Both the position numbers and the translations under genes were made by a program. 64,000 nucleotides of DNA. Source: Bacteroides gallinarum DSM 18171 = JCM 13658 (GTDB lineage: Bacteria; Bacteroidota; Bacteroidia; Bacteroidales; Bacteroidaceae). Under the pieces are notes generated by a model. It saw nothing but the letters and a program-made list of their open reading frames with translations, did not search any database and was not told where the DNA came from. Position 1 is the first letter of the stretch; each line of letters starts with the position of its first letter. The DNA lies in assembly GCF_000374365.1 (NCBI RefSeq), contig NZ_KB894132.1:1-64000 (forward strand), written 5' to 3'. Positions 16,189 through 24,323 of this stretch are shown piece by piece.

Positions 16189-17394
16189 ATGCAGTATTGT
16201 AAATCAGTAACTCTCCGTATGCGAGATAGACGAAATGGTACTAAATCATTATTTCTGGACTTTTGGCCAGGCTATAGAAATCCTGAAACAATGGAACTGA
16301 TTCGTCGTCGTTCGCTTGGCATGTATATATATGCCAACCCCATTTCTACACAACAGAAAAAGTATAATGAAGCTATTCTGGCAAAAGCTGAAGCTATTCG
16401 GTGTAAGGTATTCATAGAGGTAATTAATGAGAAATATGACTTCTTTAACCAGGACCGTCTAAAGGAGGACTTTCTTGCATACTTCAAGAATATTGTCAAC
16501 AGAAACTTTGCGAAGTGTGATGCAGCCTATAAACATTTCAGCAGGTTCTGCCACAACAAATGTACATTTGAAATGCTTGATACCGTATTCTGTAACAAGT
16601 ATAAAGAATATCTCTTAGACACGAAAGTATCAGCAAGAGGCAAAGTCATGGTTAACAAGCCTATATCACGAAATACAGCTTCAGCATATTGGAATATCTT
16701 CAAACAAGTTTTAACTAAAGCCTATAGGGAAAGAAGACTTGTAGATAACATAGCATCCCTTTTGGATAATATTCCATGCACAATACCAGTCAAGCAAAGC
16801 CTTTCACTGGAGGAAGTCAGAAAACTATACAACTCAGAATGTTCAGTTCCAGTAGTAAGAAAAGCCGCTATATTTTCCTGTTTGAGTGGATTACGTATAA
16901 GTGATATACTCAATTTAAAATGGGAAAATATCCAAACATATGCAGATGGCGGACATTATCTTGATTTTAAATGTGTAAAGACTCAGCGTCAGACACAGGT
17001 TCCAATCGGTGATGATGCTTATGAACTAATTCAGCCACAAACAACAGATAAATATATTTTTTCAGGATTTAATCGTACTATGACATATAGAGTCATGCAA
17101 GATTGGATTAAGGAATGTGGAATAAAAAAACATATTACCTTTCACTGTTTCAGACATACTTACGCATCCTTACAGCTTGAACTTGGAACTGATATTTACA
17201 CAGTACAACATCTCCTTAATCACAAGAATGTAAGTACCACTCAAATCTATGCTTCACATGCTGATCCGAAAACACGAGAAGCAGCTGATAGAATTAGGTT
17301 AACAAATGTAAAAATGGAAATGCAAGAAAATGAAAACATAAATGTTAATGCAGAAACCAAGAGAAAGAAAGAGAAAGGAAAATCAAAAAAGTGA
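16189..17394 (+). CDS. tyrosine recombinase (integrase) of the outer element
   Basis: 401 residues from the ATG at 16189; the in-frame upstream extension lacks family features. The N-terminal arm and SAM-like core-binding domain are followed by the catalytic domain: SGLRISDILNLKWENI (first Arg), HCFRHTYASLQL (His-x-x-Arg), LLNHKNVSTTQIYASH (His and the nucleophile Tyr). It should carry out site-specific integration and excision of the ICE. The sequence is clearly homologous to the integrase of the nested element (shared LGxYIYANP, AYKHF, LRISDI and HCFRHTYA). The Lys-rich tail (KRKKEKGKSKK) may bind DNA. Confidence 0.9.
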   Translation: MQYCKSVTLRMRDRRNGTKSLFLDFWPGYRNPETMELIRRRSLGMYIYANPISTQQKKYNEAILAKAEAIRCKVFIEVINEKYDFFNQDRLKEDFLAYFKNIVNRNFAKCDAAYKHFSRFCHNKCTFEMLDTVFCNKYKEYLLDTKVSARGKVMVNKPISRNTASAYWNIFKQVLTKAYRERRLVDNIASLLDNIPCTIPVKQSLSLEEVRKLYNSECSVPVVRKAAIFSCLSGLRISDILNLKWENIQTYADGGHYLDFKCVKTQRQTQVPIGDDAYELIQPQTTDKYIFSGFNRTMTYRVMQDWIKECGIKKHITFHCFRHTYASLQLELGTDIYTVQHLLNHKNVSTTQIYASHADPKTREAADRIRLTNVKMEMQENENINVNAETKRKKEKGKSKK

Positions 17395-17534
17395 CAATAA
17401 ATAGTAGCGTAAATCATTGAAACACTGAAACATAAATAATGTTTTCTAGAGAGATTTTATTAGTAACAACTAGTATCAATTAGTAAGTTTATCTATAAAT
17501 TTGCAATAAAGTAATACGATAAAAACCAATTGCA

Positions 17535-18227
17535 ATGACAAAAAAGATAAGAGAGAATTTACTGATACTTCTCATTTCAAACATTATTACCATTATTCTG
17601 TTTGTGACCGCTCCATATATTATCAGGGTGGTCACAAGCACTAATGCAACAGAAAATAATAACCTAATGTTATCCCCATTGCCGATTTTGTTATACCTCA
17701 TTTTATTATCTTTATTAGTTTGTATAATAACTGTCCTGTACAGGTTACATACTGAGAAGCGCATAATCATTAATAATAGCATCACTTCTCTACAACCTGC
17801 TACTTCAGAAAAGAATAAAGCAGAGATTATGCGTGAGATTTATAAAAATAAACAGGACCATTTGGAGGTTAACAGATATGAGGCAATCAAGGAGTATACA
17901 TATACTGTTTTTTCACCATACATGACAGATGATTGTCTGGAAACCCTATGCCAGAACATTAAACTTTACGAGATTCCAGAATCGTGTATCAATTCTGTAT
18001 TAACAAATGGTCAGTTAAACACACTCGACATCAGACATTATGCCTGGAATATAGGAGAACGGCTTGGTTGGAGTGGACAAACCAGAGCTACCTTCATCAA
18101 GCTCTGTTTTCCTAAAGAACTTAATGACGTTGAAATTGAAAGCATCAGGCGTACACTCAGACAAAAAGGGAAATGTAAAATAGAAATTGACATTCCTGAT
18201 AAAGATAGTTACGAGTTTCATTATTAA
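17535..18227 (+). CDS. two-helix membrane protein of unknown function
   Basis: 230 residues. Two transmembrane helices lie at about 8-30 (LLILLISNIITIILFVTAPY) and 48-70 (ILLYLILLSLLVCIITVLY). The remaining 160 residues are a soluble, probably cytoplasmic domain (MREIYKNKQDHLEVNRYEA, TDDCLETLCQNIKLYEIP, NIGERLGWSGQTRATFIKLC). No catalytic motif is recognisable. It lies between the integrase and an HTH gene on the same strand, 11 nt before the latter. Its place suggests a role in ICE maintenance or regulation, but this is only positional. Confidence 0.65.
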   Translation: MTKKIRENLLILLISNIITIILFVTAPYIIRVVTSTNATENNNLMLSPLPILLYLILLSLLVCIITVLYRLHTEKRIIINNSITSLQPATSEKNKAEIMREIYKNKQDHLEVNRYEAIKEYTYTVFSPYMTDDCLETLCQNIKLYEIPESCINSVLTNGQLNTLDIRHYAWNIGERLGWSGQTRATFIKLCFPKELNDVEIESIRRTLRQKGKCKIEIDIPDKDSYEFHY

Positions 18228-18238
18228 AAGAATTATAT

Positions 18239-18619
18239 ATGCAAGAATACGTAGAAGATAATCCGATAACCTTTAATGACATACCAAGAGTTATGTCAGA
18301 TATACTTAAAAAATGTGATCTACTTGAACAGTCCATAGAAATACTTCATGAAGAGATTCGTCAATCTAATCAAAAGTCTCCATCTGAACACATTCCAATG
18401 GATGTAAAAGAAGCCTGTGAATTTCTCAAAATAAAAAAATCGACAATGTACTGTTATATACAGAACGGACAAATTCCAGTCAACAAGAAAGGTAAGAAAT
18501 ACACATTTTTCAGGGATGATCTCATCAAATGGGTTGAGTCTGGTTGTAAAACTGAAAAGCCAATCAGTACAGCAGAAATCAATCAAATACTCAGCAAAAG
18601 ATCAAGTCGAAGGAAATAG
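18239..18619 (+). CDS. excisionase-like helix-turn-helix protein
   Basis: 126 residues. The N-terminus (about 1-55) is a coiled-coil-like region (MSDILKKCDLLEQSIEILHEE). The C-terminal half is an HTH_17/MerR-like domain: MDVKEACEFLKIKKSTMYCY, then GQIPVNKKGKKYTFFRDDLIKW. Such proteins in Bacteroides elements act as excision or transfer regulators. It follows the membrane protein gene by 11 nt and ends just before a terminator-like hairpin at 18640. A similar protein recurs at 19728 and, in the nested element, at 27912. Confidence 0.8.
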   Translation: MQEYVEDNPITFNDIPRVMSDILKKCDLLEQSIEILHEEIRQSNQKSPSEHIPMDVKEACEFLKIKKSTMYCYIQNGQIPVNKKGKKYTFFRDDLIKWVESGCKTEKPISTAEINQILSKRSSRRK

Positions 18620-18639
18620 TAGAGAAATGCGAATTCATA

Positions 18640-18684
18640 AATAGCCCGCATTAAGGATTATCTAATGTAGGCTATTTTTTTTGC
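18640..18684 (+). terminator. rho-independent terminator after the HTH gene
   Basis: AATAGCC pairs with GGCTATT, with an inner CATTA/TAATG pairing, followed by a run of eight T. It ends the integrase-to-HTH transcription unit. Confidence 0.75.
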
Positions 18685-18796
18685 ATATATCACTTAAAAG
18701 CACTTAGCAAAGTGATCAGTGATAATTACAATATAGTATATAAACAAATGATCATAGAAATAGAATTAAATATTTATACACAAAAAAAATTAATTT

Positions 18797-19559
18797 ATGA
18801 GTAAAAAGAATCAACACTCTTTGCTCTCTCTTTTTGTATTTACAATGTAACAATCATTTCACAAACCAAGAGATTGAGCTGTCCAAAGATGAGCTTTGGG
18901 ACTTATTTAAAGTCAGTTACAAGCATTATCAAACTGAAGTAATTAATGATAGAAAAATTTACAATCGCTATGTAAATGACTTAATCAGTTATCATCTTCC
19001 TGTTTTCACATCTGATGAGGAAGCAATACGAAAACATTTCCAAAATCTTTTCTGTGTTTATGAATTACTGACCGACAGAAAAGATCTTGTTGAGAAGTAC
19101 TTCACTAAATCTACATTCGAAAAGACAGACTTCTCTAAAATGCTTAATGAGTTTAACCATGTGGAAGTTATATTAAAGGACTCCAATGGACTTGCATCCT
19201 TTAACAGAAAGCAAATTAAACTTATCACAGATTTTGCCAATAGAAAGAATTTCTTCACTACCCCTGTTGACGAGAATACTATTGAAAAGTTCTTTAACTG
19301 TACATTAAAAAAGACTCTTATAGCCACAAACTTGCGCTATATACTTCAGCTGTTATATTCTCTTTCCCAACAAAAAATGATTCCATATAATTGGGTATCA
19401 CTTGTAGTAAGAAATAAAATGTTAGCCCCACAGAAAAGTATGATACCATCAACTCGTGGAGCAATCAGTTCACGTCTTACAGAACTAAAGAATACTACTG
19501 CTACATTTCCTGAAGAAGAATATGTGAATATAGTAAAACAACTGAAAGAAATGTATTGA
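18797..19559 (+). CDS. hypothetical ICE protein, start probably frameshifted
   Basis: The clear open frame runs from a TTG at 18834 and has no nearby in-frame ATG. An ATG at 18797 in another frame reads MSKKNQHSLLSLF and then stops. Removing one T from the T5 run at 18831-18835 would join the two and give a 253-residue protein beginning MSKKNQHSLLSLLYLQCNN. I therefore place the gene from 18797 and note a possible one-base insertion or sequencing error. The body is helical and charged (SKDELWDLFKVSYKHYQ, FTSDEEAIRKHFQNLFCVYE, LRYILQLLYSLSQQKM) without a recognisable domain. Function unknown. Confidence 0.5.
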
Positions 19560-19649
19560 AGTGAAACAATGTAAAGCAATTGAAAGAAAAATCCCTGACA
19601 CTCTCCCTGACATTTTAAACTGACAGGAGACATTCAAATTGCGAAAATA

Positions 19650-19706
19650 ACAATAGGAGTATATTTACCCCAGAATCGATTCAGCTTTTGGGGTACTCCC
19701 TATTGT
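19650..19706. promoter_or_regulatory. long structured element upstream of the replication/regulation genes
   Basis: ACAATAGGAGTA (19650-19661) pairs with TACTCCCTATTGT (19694-19706) with one bulged base. Inside, TACCCCA (19666-19672) can pair with TGGGGTA (19689-19695), partly competing for the same bases. No T run follows. It lies 22 nt before the HTH gene at 19728. An operator, a leader structure or an oriT-type hairpin are all possible. Confidence 0.45.
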
Positions 19707-19727
19707 ATAACATTAAATCATTAGAAA

Positions 19728-20057
19728 ATGGGAACCAGTAACATTGAAATCAGCATCTTAAAAAAGAGATTAGAACTCTTGGAAATGAAAATTGGAGAAC
19801 TTAATAGTATTAATCCAGAAATACTCAATGAACGTCTTGCAAAGATTGAGGAAAGATTATATGTGGTTAAAGAAATGTTGACCACTGAAGAAGCTTCAAA
19901 GTATTTGGGAATATCACAATCCCAGATATATAAACTCACTATGAATATGCAGATTCCACATTTTAAGCCCAAAGGGAAAACCATCTATTTCAATAGACAA
20001 GAACTCCTGAGATGGATGCGTAAGAATCATGTAGTGCCAGCAAAACAAAAAAAATGA
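19728..20057 (+). CDS. excisionase-like helix-turn-helix protein (second copy type)
   Basis: 109 residues. Residues 1-45 are a leucine-rich coiled coil (ISILKKRLELLEMKIGELN). The C-terminal half is an HTH_17 domain: LTTEEASKYLGISQSQIYKL, then HFKPKGKTIYFNRQELLRWM. It resembles 18239-18619 in layout. It heads a run of genes ending in a RepA-like ATPase and primase, and stands just after the structured element at 19650-19706, which may be its operator. Confidence 0.8.
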   Translation: MGTSNIEISILKKRLELLEMKIGELNSINPEILNERLAKIEERLYVVKEMLTTEEASKYLGISQSQIYKLTMNMQIPHFKPKGKTIYFNRQELLRWMRKNHVVPAKQKK

Positions 20058-20073
20058 TAAATAGAATATTACA

Positions 20074-20217
20074 ATGAAAAAGAAGAAACATAATAAAAAG
20101 GAGGTTTATACAGATGCTCAACTGACTGCTTTACTGAAAAAGTCAGAAGTTGTCATAAGTTCCTCAAAAAATGATAATAAAAAAGAACTATGTCATGATA
20201 AGAAGGAAAAACAGTAA
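20074..20217 (+). CDS. very small lysine-rich protein (47 aa)
   Basis: MKKKKHNKKEVYTDAQLTAL is followed by a second charged stretch with many Lys and Glu and a stop at 20215-20217. It lies 16 nt after the HTH gene and overlaps the start of the ATPase gene (ATG 20195) by 23 nt, as expected for a tightly packed operon. Unknown function; it may only provide translational coupling. Moderate support, from position and ATG spacing rather than from homology. Confidence 0.45.
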   Translation: MKKKKHNKKEVYTDAQLTALLKKSEVVISSSKNDNKKELCHDKKEKQ

Positions 20218-21310
20218 TGATAAGGAATGTTCAGTGGAAAGCTCTCTTGAAGTCGGAATGCTAAGCAAGAGTACATTCAACGACCAGGAATTAGACAACT
20301 ACCTGAGACAAGGAGAAATAAAGGCATGTGAAAAGCCTCCTGTTCCACCACAGATTTTATGGGTTGGAGATTGTACCATAGCAACCTTTGGTAATTTCAG
20401 CGCATCCACCGGTAAAGCAAAGAGCAAGAAAACTTTTAATATTACAGCAATGGTTGCAGCAGCGGTAAACAATTCAACGGTTCTTAAATACCGGGCCAGT
20501 CTTCCTGATGGTAAACGCAAAATCCTCTATTTCGATACAGAACAAAGTAGGTTTCACTGCCACAATGTGATAGAACGCATCTACCGCCTTGCAGGATTGA
20601 GTCTGACAAAGGAAGATAAACGCATCAAGTTCTATGGGCTAAGGGAGTTCACTCCTACTCTCCGTATTGCCCTCATAGATTATGCCCTAAGAACATTTGA
20701 GGGTGTAGGATTGGTCATTATCGACGGCTTACGAGATCTCATGTATGACATTAACAATGCCAAAGAATCAACCGATGTGATGACTATGCTCATGGCCTGG
20801 ACAAGCAAGTACAATCTTCACATCCATTGCGTGCTGCATCTTAACAAGAATGACAATAACACCAGAGGTCATATTGGTACCGAACTTGAAAACAAGGCTG
20901 AGACAGTTCTGATAATCAGCAAGAACAAACAGGATTCCAACATCAGTGAAGTCAGGCCTATGCACATGCGAGACAAGGAGTTTTCTTCATGGGCATTTCA
21001 CATTGACGACAATTCTCTCCCCGTCTTGGATGACGGCTATCATATTACAGTAGTCAAACCCAAAGATAAGCCCTTGACATCTCTGCCAGATGACTTACAT
21101 GCCAAAGTACTTCGCACTGTTTTTGAAGGTGAGAGTCCACAGAGGTATCTTGAACTGGTGAAAGCAATCAGTCAGGCTTACGCACAAGAAGGCTACAAGC
21201 GTGGGGACAATGCAGTTAAGGATATGCTTAAAATCTTCTGTGAGCGCAAACTGATTACCAAAGACAAAGACGGTTATCATTATCATCCTGCACTCCTGCC
21301 GTTAAAGTAA
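20195..21310 (+). CDS. RepA-like AAA/RecA-fold ATPase
   Basis: 371 residues from the ATG at 20195. The Walker A region reads TGKAKSKKTFN, the form found in RepA/RecA-like helicase-loaders of Bacteroides elements rather than a classic GxxxxGKS. Walker B is VGLVIIDGLRDLMYD. LHIHCVLHLNKND and GTELENKAETVLII follow, as in RepA-type hexameric ATPases. The C-terminal 80 residues are a winged-helix-like tail. It is expected to support element replication or processing together with the primase downstream. The gene is 77 nt upstream of the primase. Confidence 0.8.
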   Translation: MIRRKNSNDKECSVESSLEVGMLSKSTFNDQELDNYLRQGEIKACEKPPVPPQILWVGDCTIATFGNFSASTGKAKSKKTFNITAMVAAAVNNSTVLKYRASLPDGKRKILYFDTEQSRFHCHNVIERIYRLAGLSLTKEDKRIKFYGLREFTPTLRIALIDYALRTFEGVGLVIIDGLRDLMYDINNAKESTDVMTMLMAWTSKYNLHIHCVLHLNKNDNNTRGHIGTELENKAETVLIISKNKQDSNISEVRPMHMRDKEFSSWAFHIDDNSLPVLDDGYHITVVKPKDKPLTSLPDDLHAKVLRTVFEGESPQRYLELVKAISQAYAQEGYKRGDNAVKDMLKIFCERKLITKDKDGYHYHPALLPLK

Positions 21311-21387
21311 GTTTATGAGTTTAAGTTTAACAGGGTATATATATATACTAAACTTATATAAGCCCAATTAGACATTATTGATATGCC

Positions 21388-22326
21388 ATGACCATAGATG
21401 AAATAAAATCAGTCAGTATTGTACAGTTCCTTGAAACGGAAGGTTATCAGTATGCCTATATCCATCGAGGTAATTACTGGTATCTATCTCCTTTTAGAGC
21501 AGAATCGTCTCCATCTTTCAATGTCAGTCCTACAAAAAATCTTTGGAATGACTTTGGGGCCAGCTCAGGAGGAAACATTATAAATCTTGTTCAGAAGATG
21601 CACCCTTCATGGAATAATCATCAAGTACTTACTTATCTTGAACAACAGATTAAGAACCATAATCTCAAATATGCTGAAGATTATGAAGCGATGACCAAAG
21701 AACAACAAAGAAGAAATGCGTGGAATGAGAGCCATATAGCAGAAAAGGGTAATGAAAGAAAAAGTATTACTTTCATTGATCGTATTAGCAAGCTCAGTCA
21801 TCCCAATTTGAAAAGATATATTTTACAAAGACGTGTTGACTTCGAGGTTGCTCAGGAGTTCTGTAAGGAAATACATTATCATATCAATGATAAACATTAT
21901 TATGCCATAGCCTTTGAAAATGTAGATGGTGGTATGGAAATCAGAAACAAATACTGCAAACGCAGTATCGGAAAGAAAACAATATCCGTAATAAAGCCCA
22001 ACGGTGAATCACATTCAGAATGCTGCATATTTGAAGGTTTCTTTGATATGCTCACGTATGCAAGTATCAGAAAATGGATGATGGATATACAACTTTGTGT
22101 TGAAAACGACTGTGATTATATTGTTCTTAATTCAATCAGTAATATTAAAACTGCACTTCCATATCTCCAGGTATATGATGTAGTACACTGTTATCTTGAC
22201 AACGATGCTGCCGGTATAGCTACAACAAAGAAAATCAAAGACGAATATTCAAACAAGGTAATTGATGAATCTGTCAGATACCCAAATTTCAAAGATCTAA
22301 ACGATGTCATCAATGGAATAGTATAG
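21388..22326 (+). CDS. Toprim-containing primase-like protein
   Basis: 312 residues. The N-terminal part resembles the CHC2 region of DnaG-type primases without the full cysteine set: YWYLSPFRAESSPSFNVSP and NLWNDFGASSGGNIINLV. The Toprim domain is in the last third: CCIFEGFFDMLTYAS (Glu), YIVLNSISN, and HCYLDNDAAGIATTKKI (the DxD-like pair). It should make primers for the transferred strand. It pairs with the RepA-like ATPase directly upstream and ends before a good terminator at 22362. Confidence 0.85.
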   Translation: MTIDEIKSVSIVQFLETEGYQYAYIHRGNYWYLSPFRAESSPSFNVSPTKNLWNDFGASSGGNIINLVQKMHPSWNNHQVLTYLEQQIKNHNLKYAEDYEAMTKEQQRRNAWNESHIAEKGNERKSITFIDRISKLSHPNLKRYILQRRVDFEVAQEFCKEIHYHINDKHYYAIAFENVDGGMEIRNKYCKRSIGKKTISVIKPNGESHSECCIFEGFFDMLTYASIRKWMMDIQLCVENDCDYIVLNSISNIKTALPYLQVYDVVHCYLDNDAAGIATTKKIKDEYSNKVIDESVRYPNFKDLNDVINGIV

Positions 22327-22361
22327 GAGTAACAAAAATAATAAGTCTGTTCTATTAGTTT

Positions 22362-22396
22362 AAGGAGGTTCCCCACAAGAGAGCCTCCTTTTTTTG
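22362..22396 (+). terminator. rho-independent terminator after the primase gene
   Basis: AAGGAGG (22362-22368) pairs with CCTCCTT (22384-22390) and is followed by TTTTTT. It separates the regulation/replication genes from the transfer operon. 22397-22604 shows nothing else. Confidence 0.85.
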
Positions 22397-22604
22397 TGAT
22401 GTTTTTATTCTAATAGTATGATTTTTACCAGAATATCATACTTCTAAACAAATGTATGTTAATACTGAAATGCAAATCGGCATATTTTTATCGGAATACC
22501 ATAAAACTCATTTCCTTTGTCATGTTACAGGAGCAAATTGGTTTTCAATTTTATCTTCTGAGTATAAAATATATTTATAATAACACATTAAAATCAGATT
22601 GAGA

Positions 22605-23078
22605 ATGCCAGGATTTGTAATATTCGTATTGGTCCTCACCTTTGTTTATGTGGTTTACTTTTCAGTAATGATTACCCTTGACCTTCATAGTAAGAAAGAC
22701 GAAAAGAAAACGGATGAAGAGACCATTGATGTCAGCAGCATGGATAATGAAGAAGTGCCGGTTTCCGTGGAAGAACATAATGATGGTCCTGAAGGTAGTG
22801 ACATGACATACACAGAGCAAGTAACAGACGACGGCCTTCGGGTAGTTATTCCAACAGGCAATAAGCAGAGCAACAGTTCCCCTCCTGAAGAGGAAGAGTC
22901 TAAATCCACTCAACAGACTACTACAAGTGCAGAACTCAATAAAGAAAACGAAGAAAACATGGAAGAGATAGAGGCAGTTCCTCAATACAGTTTCTATCCT
23001 GATGAGTTCATGCAAAATCTCAACGACAAACACAACAAAAGAAAAATAGAGAAAAGGAATGCAATCGATAAACTGTAA
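22605..23078 (+). CDS. small membrane-anchored acidic protein at the head of the tra operon
   Basis: 157 residues from the ATG at 22605. One N-terminal transmembrane helix (FVIFVLVLTFVYVVYFSVM) is followed by a long acidic, Ser/Thr/Glu-rich and probably disordered region, ending in a basic helix (KHNKRKIEKRNAIDKL). It corresponds in position to the small TraA-TraD genes of Bacteroides transfer operons, which precede traE. It overlaps the next gene by 20 bp. No specific function. Confidence 0.65.
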   Translation: MPGFVIFVLVLTFVYVVYFSVMITLDLHSKKDEKKTDEETIDVSSMDNEEVPVSVEEHNDGPEGSDMTYTEQVTDDGLRVVIPTGNKQSNSSPPEEEESKSTQQTTTSAELNKENEENMEEIEAVPQYSFYPDEFMQNLNDKHNKRKIEKRNAIDKL

Positions 23079-23412
23079 AATCAAACAACTGTTTTTTATT
23101 GCCTGTTTCGGCTTCATGTTCCTCCAGCCTCAGTCGGCATTTGCTAAATGCGGTGGTGTTGACTACAGCTGGGGTGCTGACGCATTGAGTAATGCCCATG
23201 ATTTTACGGTCACAATGATGCTCTATGTCGTATATCTTCTTTATGCTATTGCATCCATAGTAGCAATTATAGGAGCTTTACAAATCTATATCAAAATGAA
23301 TACCGGTGAAGGAGATGTGACCAAATCAATAATGATGCTGGTTGGAGCTTGCCTGTTTATGATTGGAGCAACTATCATTTTCCCTGCATTCTTTGGCTAT
23401 AATATTGTATAA
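23059..23412 (+). CDS. DUF4134 (TraE-like) membrane protein, first copy
   Basis: 117 residues. A signal-like N-terminus (FFIACFGFMFLQPQSAFA) is followed by two hydrophobic helices (VVYLLYAIASIVAIIGALQI and SIMMLVGACLFMIGATIIF) linked by a polar KMNTGEGDVTK loop. This is the layout of Bacteroides TraE/DUF4134, the VirB2/VirB3-like small subunit of the transfer apparatus. It is clearly paralogous to the next gene, sharing the VGACxFxxxA and helix pattern. Its start overlaps the preceding gene. Confidence 0.8.
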   Translation: MQSINCKIKQLFFIACFGFMFLQPQSAFAKCGGVDYSWGADALSNAHDFTVTMMLYVVYLLYAIASIVAIIGALQIYIKMNTGEGDVTKSIMMLVGACLFMIGATIIFPAFFGYNIV

Positions 23413-23482
23413 AAGTAAAAAATAAATAACCAAGCAAGTAAGGATAACGTGTCTAATTTTTTAACTGTAAAACAACAAAAAA

Positions 23483-23839
23483 ATGAAGAAAATCAAGAAT
23501 TTAACCAAAAGGATTTTCAATGCTAAACGTATTGGAACACTGGCCATGTTGCTCTTTTGCGGAGTAGCTGCCACTTATGCTCAGAATGCTGCAGGAGACT
23601 ACACTGCCGGAACAAATGCGCTGACTACAGTTACGGAAGAAATAGCAAAGTACGTTCCATACGTGGTGAAGCTTTGTTATGCCATAGCCGGTGTTGTTGC
23701 CGTTGTCGGTGCCATCAGCGTTTACATTGCAATGAACAATGAAGAGCAGGACGTCAAGAAAAAGATTATGATGGTTGTTGGTGCATGTATCTTCCTTGTA
23801 GCTGCTGCACAGGCTTTGCCTTTATTCTTTGGTATCTAA
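23483..23839 (+). CDS. traE: conjugative transfer protein TraE (DUF4134)
   Basis: 118 residues. Signal peptide (about 15-33, AMLLFCGVAATYAQN), then helices at VKLCYAIAGVVAVVGAISVY and IMMVVGACIFLVAAAQALPL, separated by NNEEQDVKKK. This is the classical Bacteroides TraE. It is expected in the inner membrane and may be the pilin-like subunit. It is followed 27 nt later by TraF. The second copy of the family lies just upstream. Confidence 0.85.
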   Translation: MKKIKNLTKRIFNAKRIGTLAMLLFCGVAATYAQNAAGDYTAGTNALTTVTEEIAKYVPYVVKLCYAIAGVVAVVGAISVYIAMNNEEQDVKKKIMMVVGACIFLVAAAQALPLFFGI

Positions 23840-23866
23840 CTATTATCCAAGCGATATGGATTCATC

Positions 23867-24169
23867 ATGACAAAGGAATCGAACAATCATCAATACGTCA
23901 GCTATCCCATGTTTAAGGGGCTTCAGAAACCCCTTGAATTTATGGGATTCCAAGGCAGGTATATCACCTGGGCTGCAGCAACTGTAGGTGGAGGTATTCT
24001 CAGCTTTATCATAGTGTATTGTATCCTCGGATTTGTTGCCGGACTCATCGTCCTTGCTGTCACTCTATGCATCGGTGCTGCACTTATCTTTTTCAAACAA
24101 AGGAGAGGATTGCACACCAAGAAAGAGGAACATGGCATATTCATTTATGCCAATGCACATAAGATTTAA
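23867..24169 (+). CDS. traF: conjugative transfer protein TraF (DUF4133)
   Basis: 100 residues. It begins with a soluble stretch containing YVSYPMFKGLQKPLEFMGFQ, then two helices (AAATVGGGILSFIIVYCIL and VAGLIVLAVTLCIGAALIFF) and a short basic tail (KQRRGLHTKKEEHGIF). This VirB3-like protein normally sits beside the TraG ATPase, as here. Complete. Confidence 0.85.
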   Translation: MTKESNNHQYVSYPMFKGLQKPLEFMGFQGRYITWAAATVGGGILSFIIVYCILGFVAGLIVLAVTLCIGAALIFFKQRRGLHTKKEEHGIFIYANAHKI

Positions 24170-24219
24170 TAGGTCAACATGATAAATGAGCAAGAGAGTT
24201 GGATTTTGAATAGTGTGTG

Positions 24220-24253
24220 GTTAGGCTCACCCTCCCGTTAGGATGAGCCTAAC
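24220..24253. promoter_or_regulatory. perfect inverted repeat in the traF-traG gap
   Basis: GTTAGGCTCA and TGAGCCTAAC form a 10-bp stem with a 14-nt loop. There is no T run after it, and the gap (154 nt) is the longest inside the early tra genes. It could lower read-through into traG or bind a regulator. Confidence 0.45.
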
Positions 24254-24323
24254 ATAATTTATACGACAACTCTCAGATTGTGAACGTAACTGATAAGTAA
24301 TCGAAAAATAAATTCAAAGAACA

